A stretch of DNA of 64,000 nt from Tamarix chinensis. Its lineage: Eukaryota; Streptophyta; Magnoliopsida; Caryophyllales; Tamaricaceae. Below the pieces are notes generated by a model. The model made no database searches. It was not told the origin of the DNA and saw only the letters and a program-made list of their open reading frames with translations. The position numbers and the translations under genes were made by a program. The stretch's first letter is position 1; each line of letters starts with the position of its first letter. This document shows, piece after piece, positions 49,139-60,880 of the stretch. The stretch is taken from contig CM060177.1 of assembly GCA_030549775.1 (NCBI GenBank), forward strand, positions 33,262,514-33,326,513. The letters run 5' to 3'.

Positions 49139-50605
49139 TAATAAGATAAAATGATTAAAATAATTAAGGAGTGGGGAAGATGTGACCAGAATAGATAAGG
49201 GAAGGTGAGGGGGAGTGGTGGCAGTTGAGGCGGTTGTGGTGGTGATACAAGGAGGGGGATTTTTTGAGGTTGGAAGAAAGAGTAAGGAAATGTTTCTTGG
49301 GGTGGAGGAGGTGCCAACATAGGTGGATGGTGGAGGTGGTGGTCTCATGGTGGAGGCAGTAGCGGTGCTCATGGTGGCACCCAAGAGGAAGGGAGGAAAA
49401 GGGGAAGAAATGTAGCGGGAGAAAGGGAGGTGGAGGAGGTCTATAGTAGGGGAGACCACTTGTGTAATAAGGGAGGGCAAGGAGGAAGGTATGGCTGGAG
49501 GTAGTGGTGGCACAAGGCGGCGCTGGTGGTGTACGGTGGCATAAAAGGGTAGCTCGAGCTGCCTACTTTACACGTTTTAGGAGAGGAAAGGAAAGGAAAG
49601 GTAGAGGAGAGGCTCAGTGTGTGTAAAGAGGTGTAGGAAAAAGGATGGGATGGATGTGGGGCAGCGGTGAGGCAATATTTAAAGTAGTGAAGGGAGAAAG
49701 GGACGCAAAGGCGATTGGGGCAAAAAAGAGACAAGAAGGAGAGTCTAGAATTGCATGTATAGGAATGGGGAGTGAGGGTGAAGATATAAGAAGAAAGAAG
49801 ATAAGGGGGCCGGTGGCAGGCGGTCGGCAATGACAAGGGCAGTACAGGCATGCATAGGGGAAATTTTTTTTGCATGTGATAGGGTGCATGGTAGGCAAGA
49901 GGGCATGTAGGGGGCTATAGAGGGGCATGCTAGTTTCATGCTCTGCATGGTCAAAAGAGGAAAAGGGAGAGGGGAGTAGGTGGGGAGCTACGAGAAATGG
50001 CAGTAAGACTGAGGTCTAGTGTAGGTAGGAGGTTAAGGGTGAGGGTAGAAAGGGAAGAGAAAGAACAAAAGAGGGAGAGAAAGGGAAATACTGGAGGGGT
50101 GCATGTTTGGGCTGCCTCCTAGGGAAAAGAAGAAACAAAAAGGAAAAGGGAGGGCTTGGGCTGGTTGGGGGAAAAAAGGTAATAGAAGGAAAAATGGGGG
50201 GAGAGACAAGCATGTGCCACTAGGCCTGCTAGGTCCTAGCCTAGATGACCAAGAAGGAAGAAGAAAAAGGAAGAAATAAAAGTGATAAAAAGTAAAAGAA
50301 AAAAGTTGAAGGAAAAAAAAAAGAGGGATGGTAGGGTGTTATGAGTTTTTAGGAATTTAGGGATACTAATTAATAATAGTAAAAATAATTAAAATAGTTT
50401 TCATTAATTTTGAAATTTCCATAATTGATCTATAATTTATTTTATGTTAGCTACTTAAAATAGCTTCGAAATTATAAATTTTTGTATCATTACTGTTGTC
50501 ATAACTAGATCTATTAGTTTTACTATAAAGGGTACATATATTTTTGATTTATTCAATAACTCATTATTTTATCCTTTATTCCTAAAAAACGCTTGGGGTA
50601 TTACA

Positions 50606-51163
50606 TTTAGCGTATTTTGATTATTTTCAATAGATTCACAAGGGAAGAAGGCATGAAGAGTCACTTTCAATTCCTCAGCTCATTTGTCCCCTTTTATTCT
50701 ATTACTCTCTCTTGTACAAGATTCCTAAGCAAATTTTTCTACATCTCCAACCTCAATAAATATGATAAGCTTTGATTCTTAGCTATTTATTTAATCATAC
50801 CCTTCTTATATTAGAAAATATTGAGGTGCATTGCTTAGAAGCCTATAGTTTCACTAAACTAGCTCGAGAAAAAAAGATGTTAGCTTAAAACTTCGAAAAC
50901 CAACACTTCGAATTTTTAATTCATACTAGCATTGGGAGTCTCAAATTATACACTCCCATAAAATCCTCCTTTCATCAAAACCCTTAGTGATTTGGATACA
51001 AAGTCCTTTTTTCTCTCTTTTTCCCTAACCTTTGAATTGTCCTATTTTCTTCACATTTTCCTTACCATTTTCCTTTCCCCATCGTTGTATCGTGATCATA
51101 TCTTCCCCTTCTAACACTCTTCTCGGGTTTTTCTTGCTTTAATTTTAAACAAGACAGACTAAA
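50606..51163. other. Spacer between two solo LTRs, no gene seen
   Basis: 558 bp of AT-rich DNA with pyrimidine tracts. No protein-like frame or repeat boundary was recognised. Confidence 0.5.
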
Positions 51164-54100
51164 TGTAATATCCTAGTTTTGAAAACATAATTAATTATAA
51201 TTATTATTTTAGGTGGTTTAATTTTAAAAGTGTTATTATTATTTGTATTATTTAAATGGTTTTAATATAAATATTGATAAAATTTGGATTTTTTTAATTT
51301 AATCCTAGTTATACCCATAAATCTTATCCTAAATTATTTTACTAATAATCTTTTGATCCGTAAGTCAAAAATAATTTTCTAAAATTTATTCATGATTATT
51401 TTACTCTTTCCAACCCTTTTTAAATTTATCCTAATCTGAATAATTTTTTCCGAATTATTTTTCTAACCGGTATCCTAACCTATCCAAAATTAAACCTAAA
51501 ACTAAATAAATAAAATCTACCTATTTTATCCTACAATTTTACCTAGCTAATTTACCTGTTACTTACCCCAATCTCATCCTCCAATCACTCTCCTTGTCTC
51601 CCTCAACTCCTTACTACACGCTGCATCCTCTACACTTTCATATGCATGCTACATCCCCTACATACACTCTACACACACACGTATCTACTCCACTACCCAA
51701 ATAGCCCCCAACTCCTATTCCTTTTGCACATCCCTCTAACCAAAAAAACAAGCCCTCCCCCTGCATTTTACATAAGCACACTCACAAATACAACCTCCAT
51801 TTCCCATCTCTTCTCCTTTCCCTCCCCTGCCTTTCTCTACCGCACTCGGTAGCCTTTCCTCTTCTTCCTACTTGTGCATGCAGTGCCCATCCTCTACAAA
51901 ACCACCTCACATGCTCCATCTCACCTCCTTCCTTCCCTACCAACATCAACGCAACTGTTGCCACCCTTCCACCTTCTAGCCTAACCATCCCTAGTAGCCC
52001 TCACGCACACACACCCCAGTGCACCACCTCCCCATCCTCTTCTTCCTATGCAACCCATTACCCATCATCCTCACCTCAGTAGAACCCAACACCAAATAGC
52101 CCCTACTCACTTTTCTTGGCCCTGTTTTCCTCCATCATCTAGCCCCTCACCATCACAGCCACACCACATGCACCAACTCCACAACCAATCTCCACCCTGC
52201 CATTCCCAACATCGTAACCCTTCCTTCCCTTCTTTCCCCTTCCCCTACAGCACCACTGACCAGGCCATCGGAGAACCACACCAGCTTTGCATGCTTCCAT
52301 CCCGCAGCCACCAACCTTCACCATCACCGCACCTCCCTACTACCTTCTCCTATACACCTTTCTCCTTAGCCCTTCATAGCCGCTACCTTCAACCCCCGAG
52401 CCAACACACCAGCCACCATGGAGCAACCTACCACAACCAACCAGCTGCCACCCTACACCCATCTCCTTGCCTCATCCCTCACAACACCCCGGCCAACCCT
52501 CTCACCCAGCCAGTTCCAAGCTCAACCCCTTCCTTTTCCCATATGACTTACGTTGCATACAGCATGAGTTGTGTGTGTTATTTTAAAAATATTGGTTCCC
52601 ATTTTAAGTGTAAGGGTATTTTGATAATTTTTTAAAAATAAATATTTTTATATTATAATTACTATTTTATCTGATAAATATTAATTTGATAATTTTAGTA
52701 TTATCTTTAGGTAGGAAATATTGATTAGTGAGATCCAATAACTTTAGTAGGAAACCGTTATTTTTGTATTTTTTTTGGAATTTAGGTAACCGTTATACCC
52801 TACTAAAATTATAATGATTGCGTGATAGCATAGTAGGGTTTTCGGTGTATAAAATATGTTAAATATGATTTGTTAAGTTATAATTATGTGTTAATTATTA
52901 TTATCATGAAAATGAATAAAATGAGCATGTTATATGATGTAAATTTTGTAGAGTACAAAAGTGTGATTAAAATGATTCTAATGATGAAAAAATAATTTGT
53001 ATGATAATTATGTATAAAATAATAGGTTGAGCATGCTTAGATATAATTATGGAATAATTATTATGGATGTGTACCTTAGGGGCAATTTAGTCATTTTCGT
53101 GTCTTATGATATTTATCCTGAAAATCATGTCTAATATGTATTAGTTGTTGTTAAGTATGTGAGTATGTGTTTTGGATGGATTAAAGGTGCAAGAAAGGAT
53201 TTTATATGCAAAATTATGTATAAGGGGAAAATGGTCATATGACATATCTGATAATTTAAATCACGTAATAAATAATTTATTTATGGTGTTTTAGCCTTTG
53301 TATGACAAGTTAATAAATAAAATGGAATTAGTATTTAAAATAGATGATAAGTTGGAAATTTTAGTCTTAGGGGTATTTTAGTCATTTTCAGCCTAAAATG
53401 TCCAAATGTAAATAATTGAGCCTAGAATGACCTTAATATATTTTAATGTTGGCTTCGATGTTGATCTTAATTATGGTTTTCTTGGATGATTGTAAATAAG
53501 CAAAAATAATTAAGTATGAAAATTGGATTTATCTGTATTGTATGCAATTTCGTAGTCACCTTAATAAAATACTAATACTTAAAGTAAAAGACCTCGAGAT
53601 TGGGAATGGTGGCACCTTAGGGGTTGCTACCCTAAAGATGTGGTTTAGCCCACAGTTGACATTATGGATTTTTGCTTGTGTGCCTTAGTGCCTCAATCAG
53701 GCCCTATACCTTACTCTATTCTATTCTGTGAATTAATAAGGGGTATGTACACTTATGGATTAGGTGTCATTACCAGTAGGGTATTGTGTTACCTTTGTGT
53801 ACTAGTGGAACCATGGTACCTTTTCATCCTTGGTTTAATAGTCGGTAGGATACTGTGTTGCCCTTATGCACCGGTATGACTAGAGTACCTTTGTATCTTC
53901 AGGTTGATTGATCTCCCCTTGAAAAAGTAAATAAAAATGGAAATAATATGATTTGACTAAAATAATGATTATTGGATTACTGGATTTTTTCTATAGCAGC
54001 TTTTGTGCTTACCTATGGTTTCGGTAGTAGCCTTCGTGCCTATCTGAGGTTTCACTAGTAGCCTTCATGCCTACGTACATTTTCCTATGGTTTTAGTAGA

Positions 54101-55148
54101 ATCCTTTGTGCCTACCTGTGGTTTCGATAGCAGCCTTCGTTCCTACCTATGTTGGTATTATCTATGTGAGTATACCTAGGACGTTATGGATTTCGATAGC
54201 AGCCTTTGTGCCTACCCTTGGTTTTGGTAGTAGCCTTTATGCCTATCTAAAGTTTTAGTAGCAACTTTCATGACTACTGTATTGGTATTATATCTGTGAG
54301 AATACCTATAAACTCATAGATTTTACTATGTTGTACCTGTAAGTATATTTATGATATCATGGATTTTATTATGCTGTACTTGTGAACATACCTATAACGT
54401 ATGTAATTGGTTGTGATTTATGCTGAGACATAAATTATACTATGAAGGTTAAAATTGTAGTGTAGATTTGGGTTTTAATTATTGTTTAAGAGAGTATATC
54501 TAGGATGTTCATTAATAAGTTCAGTTGTATAAAATGAATGAATATGAGTAGTATGTGACCTTAATGGAATTTGATTATCTAAATGATTATTGTATCTCAA
54601 TCATCGTATGTATATGTATATGTCTTATACCATGTTAGTTATATGTCTTGCATGTATTCCATGTTGTTTTATCATATTACTATGGTATAAAGGGTTGCTT
54701 AGTACCGTAGTACTGAAGGGTTCATTCTCGTGGGCCCCTACTTATTTAATAGGCAGTGGACTTTGCAAGTCAGCCTCCGAGTTCAGTCAAATGCTAGTAG
54801 TTAGGATTTGAGAGCATAGGACTATCCGGTGTCTCTGTTGTTATCTTTATTTTTGGTTGTATTTGGACCCTTATGTCCTCCTGTAATTTCTCTCTTGAGT
54901 TGTAAATTGTTGATATTATTTTTAATTAGCATGGCATTTATGTAATGATCTCTTTTATTCTGATTTATGTAATCATGTTATTAATTTAAGTGGAGTAGTG
55001 ATTTTATCCTTAGCACTTGGTATGAGAATGGTAGAGGAAATAAAACTTGTACCAAGTGTGGTGGTAACACCCTTTGTTTCTATTGTTTTAGCTTCCACGC
55101 TTAACTCTGCAAGCGAAATTTTTCAGTTGTAAATTTTGGGATGTTATA
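51164..55148 (+). repeat. Solo LTR (about 3.98 kb), Tekay-like, opposite orientation
   Basis: Starts TGTAATATCCTAG and ends TTTTGGGATGTTATA. Near its 3' end the block TTAGCACTTGGTA(T)GAGAATGGTAG ... GTACCAAGTGTGGTGGTAACA (55012-55070) matches the reverse complement of 28953-29100 and 37825-37960, which fixes family and orientation. The GC-richer part (51550-52550) is near the start, and an array of TTTCGGTAGTAGCCTTCGTG units (54015-54270) takes the place of the hairpin array. No flanking PBS or PPT. The final CA appears mutated to TA. Confidence 0.7.
54015..54270. repeat. Short repeats TTTCG(A/G)TAG(C/T)AGCCTTCGTGCCTACC
   Basis: Seven or more copies at roughly 35-50 bp spacing inside the plus-oriented solo LTR, with two longer copies spaced by GGTATTATCTATGTGAGTAT. 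Confidence 0.75.
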
Positions 55149-55889
55149 GTAAGATTGGGAAAAAGAGTGAGTGTTGAATTTCACCTTTATTACCCTCTAT
55201 TTTCCATTTGAAAGGTGGGGCCTTCTCTGAATTCCACTTCTAGGTCTCTACTTTAATTTAATCCTCTCTGCACAATTTCATGGGGGTTTAATTAAGTTTT
55301 TCTTAAAAGGTATTTTAGTGTAGAAAAAGGGATTTGAGATTTCAGGGAGTTGTGCTTTTGATTTCTGTGGCTCAACTTTTATCGTAAGTCATTATCTTCC
55401 CTTATTATTATAGCAACGTTTATACCAATCAACTAGGTTGCCTGTAAATCTAAAATTCTTAGCCTCATGTTAAACCGATTGACAAGTGTGGGAAAATCGA
55501 TTGACTTGTTCTCAAAACAGTCAACTAGTGAGGCTAATAGATCGAATGGTTGGATACCACTAGGAGGTTGGCAGCTTCCTAACTAATTAATTGAGGCATG
55601 AAACTAGTCGACTGGTCAGCGAAACCCACCAACTTATTTTTCTTAAACTGATCGACTAGTTTGGCTAGTTTTGTTTTTCTTGCATGTTTTCTTCCTAAAT
55701 GTGATATGTGAAATTTTCTTATGCTTGGTTAATAACATAGTAGGTTGATAGCTATGAAATTCTCTATATTAACTAAGTTAAATAAGGATTAAAGGTAATA
55801 AAAAGAAATCATTCTTGACCTTAGTGTAGCCTTTAGCCTCCTTTGTGATCGTAACATATATAGGTGATCAAATGACTAAAAAGGGACTC
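55149..55889. other. Unassigned spacer with CGACTAGT-type repeats
   Basis: No coding frame. Between 55440 and 55680 short motifs such as CGATTGAC, TCGACTGGT, TCGACTAGT and TCAACTAGT occur eight or more times, mostly at 20-35 bp spacing. A weaker set lies near 46420-46510. Origin unknown. Confidence 0.45.
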
Positions 55890-58539
55890 TCCATACATTT
55901 TTTCCAATGTAAAGTTTTTTATTACTTTTGTTTATGCTTTTAATGATGGTATTAGTAGGAAGGGTTTATGGCAGTGGCTGTAGGACAATAAAATTGAAAG
56001 AGATCCCTGGATTATTCTTGGGGACTTCAATGTGGTATTGAAGCCAGAGGAGAAATTCCAAGGTAATTCCATTAATCTTAATGATGTAGAAGATGCTAGG
56101 GAGTGTTTAGACTCTCTAATGGTGCGTGATTTGAGCTACATAGGTCTGAAGTTTACTTGGTCCAATAGGAGTTTGGGTGAGAATCAAATTATGGCTAAAT
56201 TGGATAGGGTCTTGGTCAATATGCCCTGGACTATTAATATCCAAAACTCTTCTATGCAGTTTTTAGATACTCTCTTCTCTGATCATAGCCCTACTTTAGT
56301 GCATTTAGAAGAGAGGTCTGCTAGTGGATCCAAGAGGCAGTTCAAATTTTTTGATATGTGGACCTTGGACCCTCGTTTTCTTACTTTGGTGGCTTCTGTG
56401 TGGGAGAGACCTGTTTTAGGGTCTGTTTAGGGTATTTTCTTTACAAAACTGAGAGATATCAAGGCTAGTTTAAAATTTTTTAATAAGGAGCATTTTGGAG
56501 GCATTTCCAGTCGAGTTCAGGAGGCCAGACAAAAGCTAAATAAGATCCAGACTAAGATTAATTCCTTTCCTAATAATTTGACTTTGCAGGAGGAGGAAAA
56601 TAAATATTTGAAGCTTTATCAGCATTTTATCCTTTGTGAAGAGAGTTTCCTCAAGTAGAAATCTGGTATAAAATGGTTGAATTTGGGTGATTCTAATTCA
56701 CACTTCTTTTTTTCAATTATGAAGGTCAGGAAGATGCATAGTGTGATAAGAAGAATTCAAGATAATGGTGGTCAATGTGTTTCTGATTCAGAAGGGATAA
56801 ATCAAGCATTTCTTTCTTTTTATCAGAATTTATTGGGAGCAGACAGTGAAGCCACTGGGAACACTTCAGCTAGTATTTTTTTGCAGGGGCCTCTGGTTTC
56901 TGTGGATCAACAACATGAGCTTCTTAAACCTATTTCTCTACAGGAGGTCAAGGAAGCTTTATGGTCTATTGGCCAATATAAGGCCCCAGGTCCTGATGGT
57001 TTTACCTCAGGTTTCTTCAAGGCTTCTTGGTCAATTCTGGGGGTTAGCTTATGGAGATTGATTGTGCATATTTTTCAGACTGCTTCTTTACCAGGAAGCC
57101 TTGCTGCAACAAAATTAATTCTTATCCCTAAAGGGGAAGGAGTTTTCAATGTCTCTGATTTTAGGCCAATTGCTTGTTGCAATGTGGTATATAAAATTTT
57201 AGCTAAGATTTTAGCTAATAGGTTGCAGCCAATTTTACCATCCATCATTCATACATCTCAAGCTAGTTTTGTTAAGGGCAGGTATATTGGAGATAATGTT
57301 TTATTAGCTCATGAGACTATTCATTTATACAAAAGAAAAAATGCTTCACCAAGGTGCATGCTTAAAGTGGATATCAAGAAGGCTTATGACTCAGTTAATT
57401 GGACTTTTCTGGAAAATATGCTGCTAGGTTTGCATTTCCCTATCCATTTTGTCAGATTGCTTATGGCTTGTGTCTCCAATGTCAGTTATTCTCTGTGCAT
57501 TAATAACAATTTGTTGACTCCATTTAAGGGAAGAAAAGGCCTTAGACAGGGAGATCCTTTATCACCATACCTATTTGTGATTGTGATGGAATATTTTAGT
57601 AGGATGTTGCAAACTCTCTGGCTGAATGAAGGTTTCCATGGAAATCCCAAGTGTAAAAAATTGAAGATCATCAATCTTGTTTTTGCAGATGATCTACTTT
57701 TGTTCTGCAGGGGTGATCTAACATCTGTCACTGCTATTAACTCTATTATCCAAGATTTTGCTACTGCCACTGGTTTTACCTATTAACCCTGAGAAAAGTT
57801 TTATCTATTTTGGTGGAGTTTCTCAGGAGGTGAAAGGAGCTATTTTGTCACAGCTTCAATTTCCAGAAGGGAGGTTGCCTTTTAAGTATTTAGGCATTCC
57901 TTTGGATGCTTCAAAATTGAAAACAGCTGATATGCAGTCCTTAATACAAAAAATCACAAACAAATTAAAACACTGGGCAAATAAATTACTTTCTTATGCT
58001 GGCAGATTGCAATTATTGAAGTCTGTGATCTTTGCTGTTACAATGTATTGGAGTCAATTGTTTTTTCTTCCCAAAAAATTATTACTAAAGATCATTAGTC
58101 TTTGCAGAGGTTTTCTATGGACAGGGAAAGCATCCTCAAGCAAAAGAGCTCTTGTCTCCTGGAAAATGGTATGTTTGCCTAAAAGGGAAGGAGGTTTGGG
58201 ATTAATTGATTTAGGTTCTTGGAATACAGCTGCAGTTGGCAAGCATCTATGGAATCTGTATAAGGATAAGAATTCCTTATCGATCAAATGGATACATACT
58301 TATTTCATTAAAGGGAAGACTATCACAGACTTTACACTACCATGCACAACCTCCTGGATCTTAGTCAAACTCATTGGTCTAAGGCCTAAGCTAAGTCCAG
58401 TTTTCCAACAGCTTCAGTCATAGGATACTTACAGTATTTATGTAGTATATCACCTGATTCGATTCCAAGCTCCTAAAGTATACTGGTGGAAAGCCATTTG
58501 GTCCAACCCAGCTCCTCCTAAACATAAATTTATTGCATG
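55890..58539 (+). mobile_element. Second LINE (L1-type), cut at its 3' side by a CACTA-type element
   Basis: Contains the C-terminal half of the endonuclease and nearly the whole reverse transcriptase of ORF2. Homology stops abruptly inside the zf-RVT region, after PPKHKFIA, at 58539, where the sequence CACTACAAAATAATTG starts. The 5' part of the element (ORF1 and the start of the endonuclease) is missing. It is much less decayed than the LINE at 4017. Confidence 0.85.
55920..58423 (+). pseudogene. LINE ORF2: endonuclease C-terminus and reverse transcriptase
   Basis: Endonuclease pieces: PWIILGDFNVVL (56008-56043, catalytic GDFN) and FSDHSPTLVHL (56276-56310, SDH catalytic triplet). RT: YKAPGPDGF, DFRPIACCNVVYKILAK, FVKGRYIGDNVLLAHE, LKVDIKKAYDSVNW, RQGDPLSPYLF and LVFADDLLLF (FADD at about 57687-57698). 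The next block (NPEKSFIYFGG, LPFKYLGIPLD) is in another frame after a one-base-type shift near 57775. Stops at about 55979, 56428 and 56656 and the frameshift are the only lesions seen. The 369-codon frame 56677-57786 is the longest in the window. The enzyme nicks target DNA and reverse-transcribes its own RNA. Confidence 0.9.
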
Positions 58540-58559
58540 CACTACAAAATAATTGACTT

Positions 58560-58815
58560 TTGCCAACAGAAACATAGTCACAGATACTTTTTCTATTGGT
58601 AAAAGCAACTAATACCAACAGATAATTTTCTGTAGGCAATAATATATTTTTTCCAACAAGAATTTTTTATTTGTTGGTATTAATATGTGATGCCAACAAA
58701 TCTTTTACCATCACTTATATCTGAGGTTATTAGTAGCATTATACCAACATAACTAATACCCACTTTTACATCTGTTGGTATTAGTGTTTATGAAATTCAA
58801 CAATAATATTTGTTT
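58560..58815. repeat. Subterminal repeats TACCAACA / TGTTGGTA
   Basis: Copies in both orientations near 58564, 58613, 58655, 58672, 58691, 58753 and 58782. Different core from the other two CACTA elements in the window, so a different transposase specificity is expected. Confidence 0.75.
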
Positions 58816-58853
58816 TTATATAATTTTAATAATGATTAATTCTATTCTTTTTA

Positions 58854-58894
<41 letters not shown>

Positions 58895-59759
58895 TAATAA
58901 TAATAATAATAATTAAGTCATTAGTCATTTTTAGAAATAATAGTTTACATATATTATTAATAATTATTATTTTATTTCTAATTTTTTATATTAATATTGT
59001 TCATAATGGTGTTTTTTAACAATTATAATGAAATAATATATATTATATCTACTACCACTTACTATTAAATTAATTTATTATTAAATACTACCAATTATCA
59101 TTCAAATCTATATTATCTTAACAATAATAAATATTATCAATAATCGTTCACATTATTAATAATATATTAGTAATTATTAGATACTATTATTAATTTATTT
59201 AAAATAATGATTCATATTATTCTTATTAATATAATTCTTTATTAATTATTACTAATAATAATTATTTTAGGAAATTATTATTATTATTATTATAAAAAAA
59301 TATTATTACTAATTGTTGGAAATTATGATTAATATTTATATTATTCATATTTGTATTTATTTCGCATTATTAATTATTTTTAATAATAATTATTATTTTA
59401 TTATAAATTATGATTAATATTATCTTAATAATACATTATAAAATATTAATTTTATATTAAATATTTTTAAATAATACTAATTATTATTTAAATTTATTAT
59501 TTAATAATATTATTAGATAATTAATAATAATATTATTATTATAAGTAGTAAAATAAATTACATTATTTGTAAGAATAAAATTATTTTATTAATTCTTCAT
59601 AAAATGTTTCCGAAATTATTTATATAGCTATTTTATTAATTTCAAATTTTCGGATCCTTTTGAAATAAATTTTCGTTAAATAAATTTTAGATAAAATTCT
59701 TCCAATAATAATTTTTGATATTTAGTATTTTATTTAATACTTCGATTTGAAAAAAAAAA

Positions 59760-60145
59760 AAACCCAGCCCTATCCTGAGCTAACCGGTGCCCCGACCGCC
59801 CCCTCTTCTTTTCCTTTTCTCTCTTCTCTCCTTTCTCTCCCTTCTCTACTCTTTCCCTTCCCGACCCCTGCTCCTATCCTGAGCTAACCGCAGGCCAAAC
59901 CCCAGCCTGCCGCCTTCTCCCCAACTTCTCCCTGCTCCAACCGCCCAGCATTCGACCGCCACCAGAGACGCCGCATCAGCAGCCGAAGCAGCCGCAGCAG
60001 CCGCAGCAGCAGCGCCGCTGCAGCAACAGGAGTAGCGAGCAGTAGCGCAGGTCACACCGCTAAAGCCCGGTCACCGCCAACGTCGCCCAACAACCGGCGA
60101 CCAACCCCCGACCTCCGGCGAAGCTTCTCCAGCCTTCCCTTGCTC
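59760..60145. other. GC-rich island, possible leader exon or captured DNA
   Basis: C/G-rich, with AACCGGTG, GCTAACCG and a run of CAGCAGC(C/A)G repeats (59975-60030) giving poly-Ala/Ser or poly-Gln frames. A phrase of about 15 bases, TATCCTGAGCTAACC, occurs twice, about 104 bp apart (59771, 59875). The AAAAACCCTAATATTGATTTG that follows looks like the end of an untranslated leader. No confident protein. Confidence 0.35.
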
Positions 60146-60289
60146 CGATTTGTTGATTTTCATTTTGTATAAATTTCTTAAAAAACCCTAATATTGATTT
60201 GATTAATTGAGTATGATTTAGCTTGTGATAAGCTAAATTAATTGTTTAGTTATGTATATATGTGCTGTGAGATCGATTTGGATAAGTTA

Positions 60290-60760
60290 ATTGTATGGTT
60301 TATGTTGAAATTTTGGAAAATTGAATTCTTGGTCGGGTTATGCCTGAATTTGTCGGATTCACCCGATTTGGCGATTTTGGATAAATTTATTATATAATAT
60401 GTCTATAAATGTATTTAATTTCATATCGGAAGTGTTGATTTGGGAAAATTGTGCATAATTGATCGGAATTGGATTTTTAGGTCAAAACTCTTGCGGGACT
60501 AAATTGGATTGTGTAATCGGGTCGTTTTATTCAATTGACTATATAATATATATTAGAATATATTTAATTACATTTCCGAACCATCAATTTATATATTTTA
60601 GCAAGAATTGATCGGATTTACGTTCCGGGTATTTCTTTTATTGGTTTTGGGCAATTGATTATACGATATGTTATAAAATATGTCTCATTGCATTGCTAAA
60701 CATTTAATTTAAATAAATTTATAGAATTCAACCGAATTGTATTTTCGGGCCTAAAACCCT
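60290..60760. repeat. Degenerate tandem repeat, about 120-160-bp period
   Basis: Three to four diverged copies of: TTGA(C/T)TATA(T/C)(A/G)ATAT..., a TTAATT(A/T)CAT phrase, an AAATTGATCGGAATT / AGAATTGATCGGATTTACG phrase, and a GGGT(C/A)(G/T)-rich end, starting near 60378, 60538 and 60659. Confidence 0.6.
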
Positions 60761-60880
60761 AGATTTCAAGTGAAACTATAAAATTAATCATTTGTATACT
60801 TGTTTTTCTAAAATTAAATTTATAGAAGATTAAATTTTCTAGCACTATCACATGAGACTTAATAAATCAATCTTTTGAGG

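Larger units (their letters stand above)
46252..50605 (-). repeat. Solo LTR (about 4.35 kb), related to the Tekay-type LTRs
   Basis: Starts TGTAATATCTCAC and ends CTTGGGGTATTACA, diverged versions of the TGTAACACCCCC and GGGGCATTTCA borders above. Interior homology is visible: the ATGAGCA(G/A)CA(C/T)CCAT ... GGTGATCAGTA block (47045-47080), the hairpin-unit array (47255-47775), a CCCTAA-rich pyrimidine stretch (47900-48650) and a GC-richer terminal third (48990-50330). No PBS, PPT or coding sequence flanks it. The 5-mers outside (ATATA, TTTAG) do not match. Long Pro/Ser-rich frames at 49004-49928 are low-complexity. Confidence 0.75.
58540..60880. mobile_element. End of a third CACTA-type element (left end seen, right end not found)
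   Basis: CACTACAAAATAATTGAC at 58540 is a classic CACTA end. Subterminal DNA follows, with ten or so copies of TACCAACA / TGTTGGTA / GCCAACA (58560-58810). Then come AT-rich filler with an (AAT)n at 58857-58912, a GC-rich island (59760-60145) and a degenerate tandem array (60290-60760). No matching ..TAGTG end and no transposase were found in the window, so the extent to 60880 is a guess from these internal features. Confidence 0.5.

Noticed and set aside
49004..49928. Long Pro/Ser-rich minus-strand frames up to 169 codons
   Set aside because: Simple-sequence translation within a solo LTR, several overlapping frames open at once, no domain.
52048..52635. 195-codon His/Pro/Ser-rich frame on the plus strand
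   Set aside because: It lies in the C-rich part of the plus-oriented solo LTR. Composition alone explains the lack of stops.
51164..55148. Full-length LTR retrotransposon made from the 46-kb and 51-kb LTRs as a pair
   Set aside because: They are in opposite orientations and only 558 bp of non-coding DNA lies between them, so they cannot be the two LTRs of one element.
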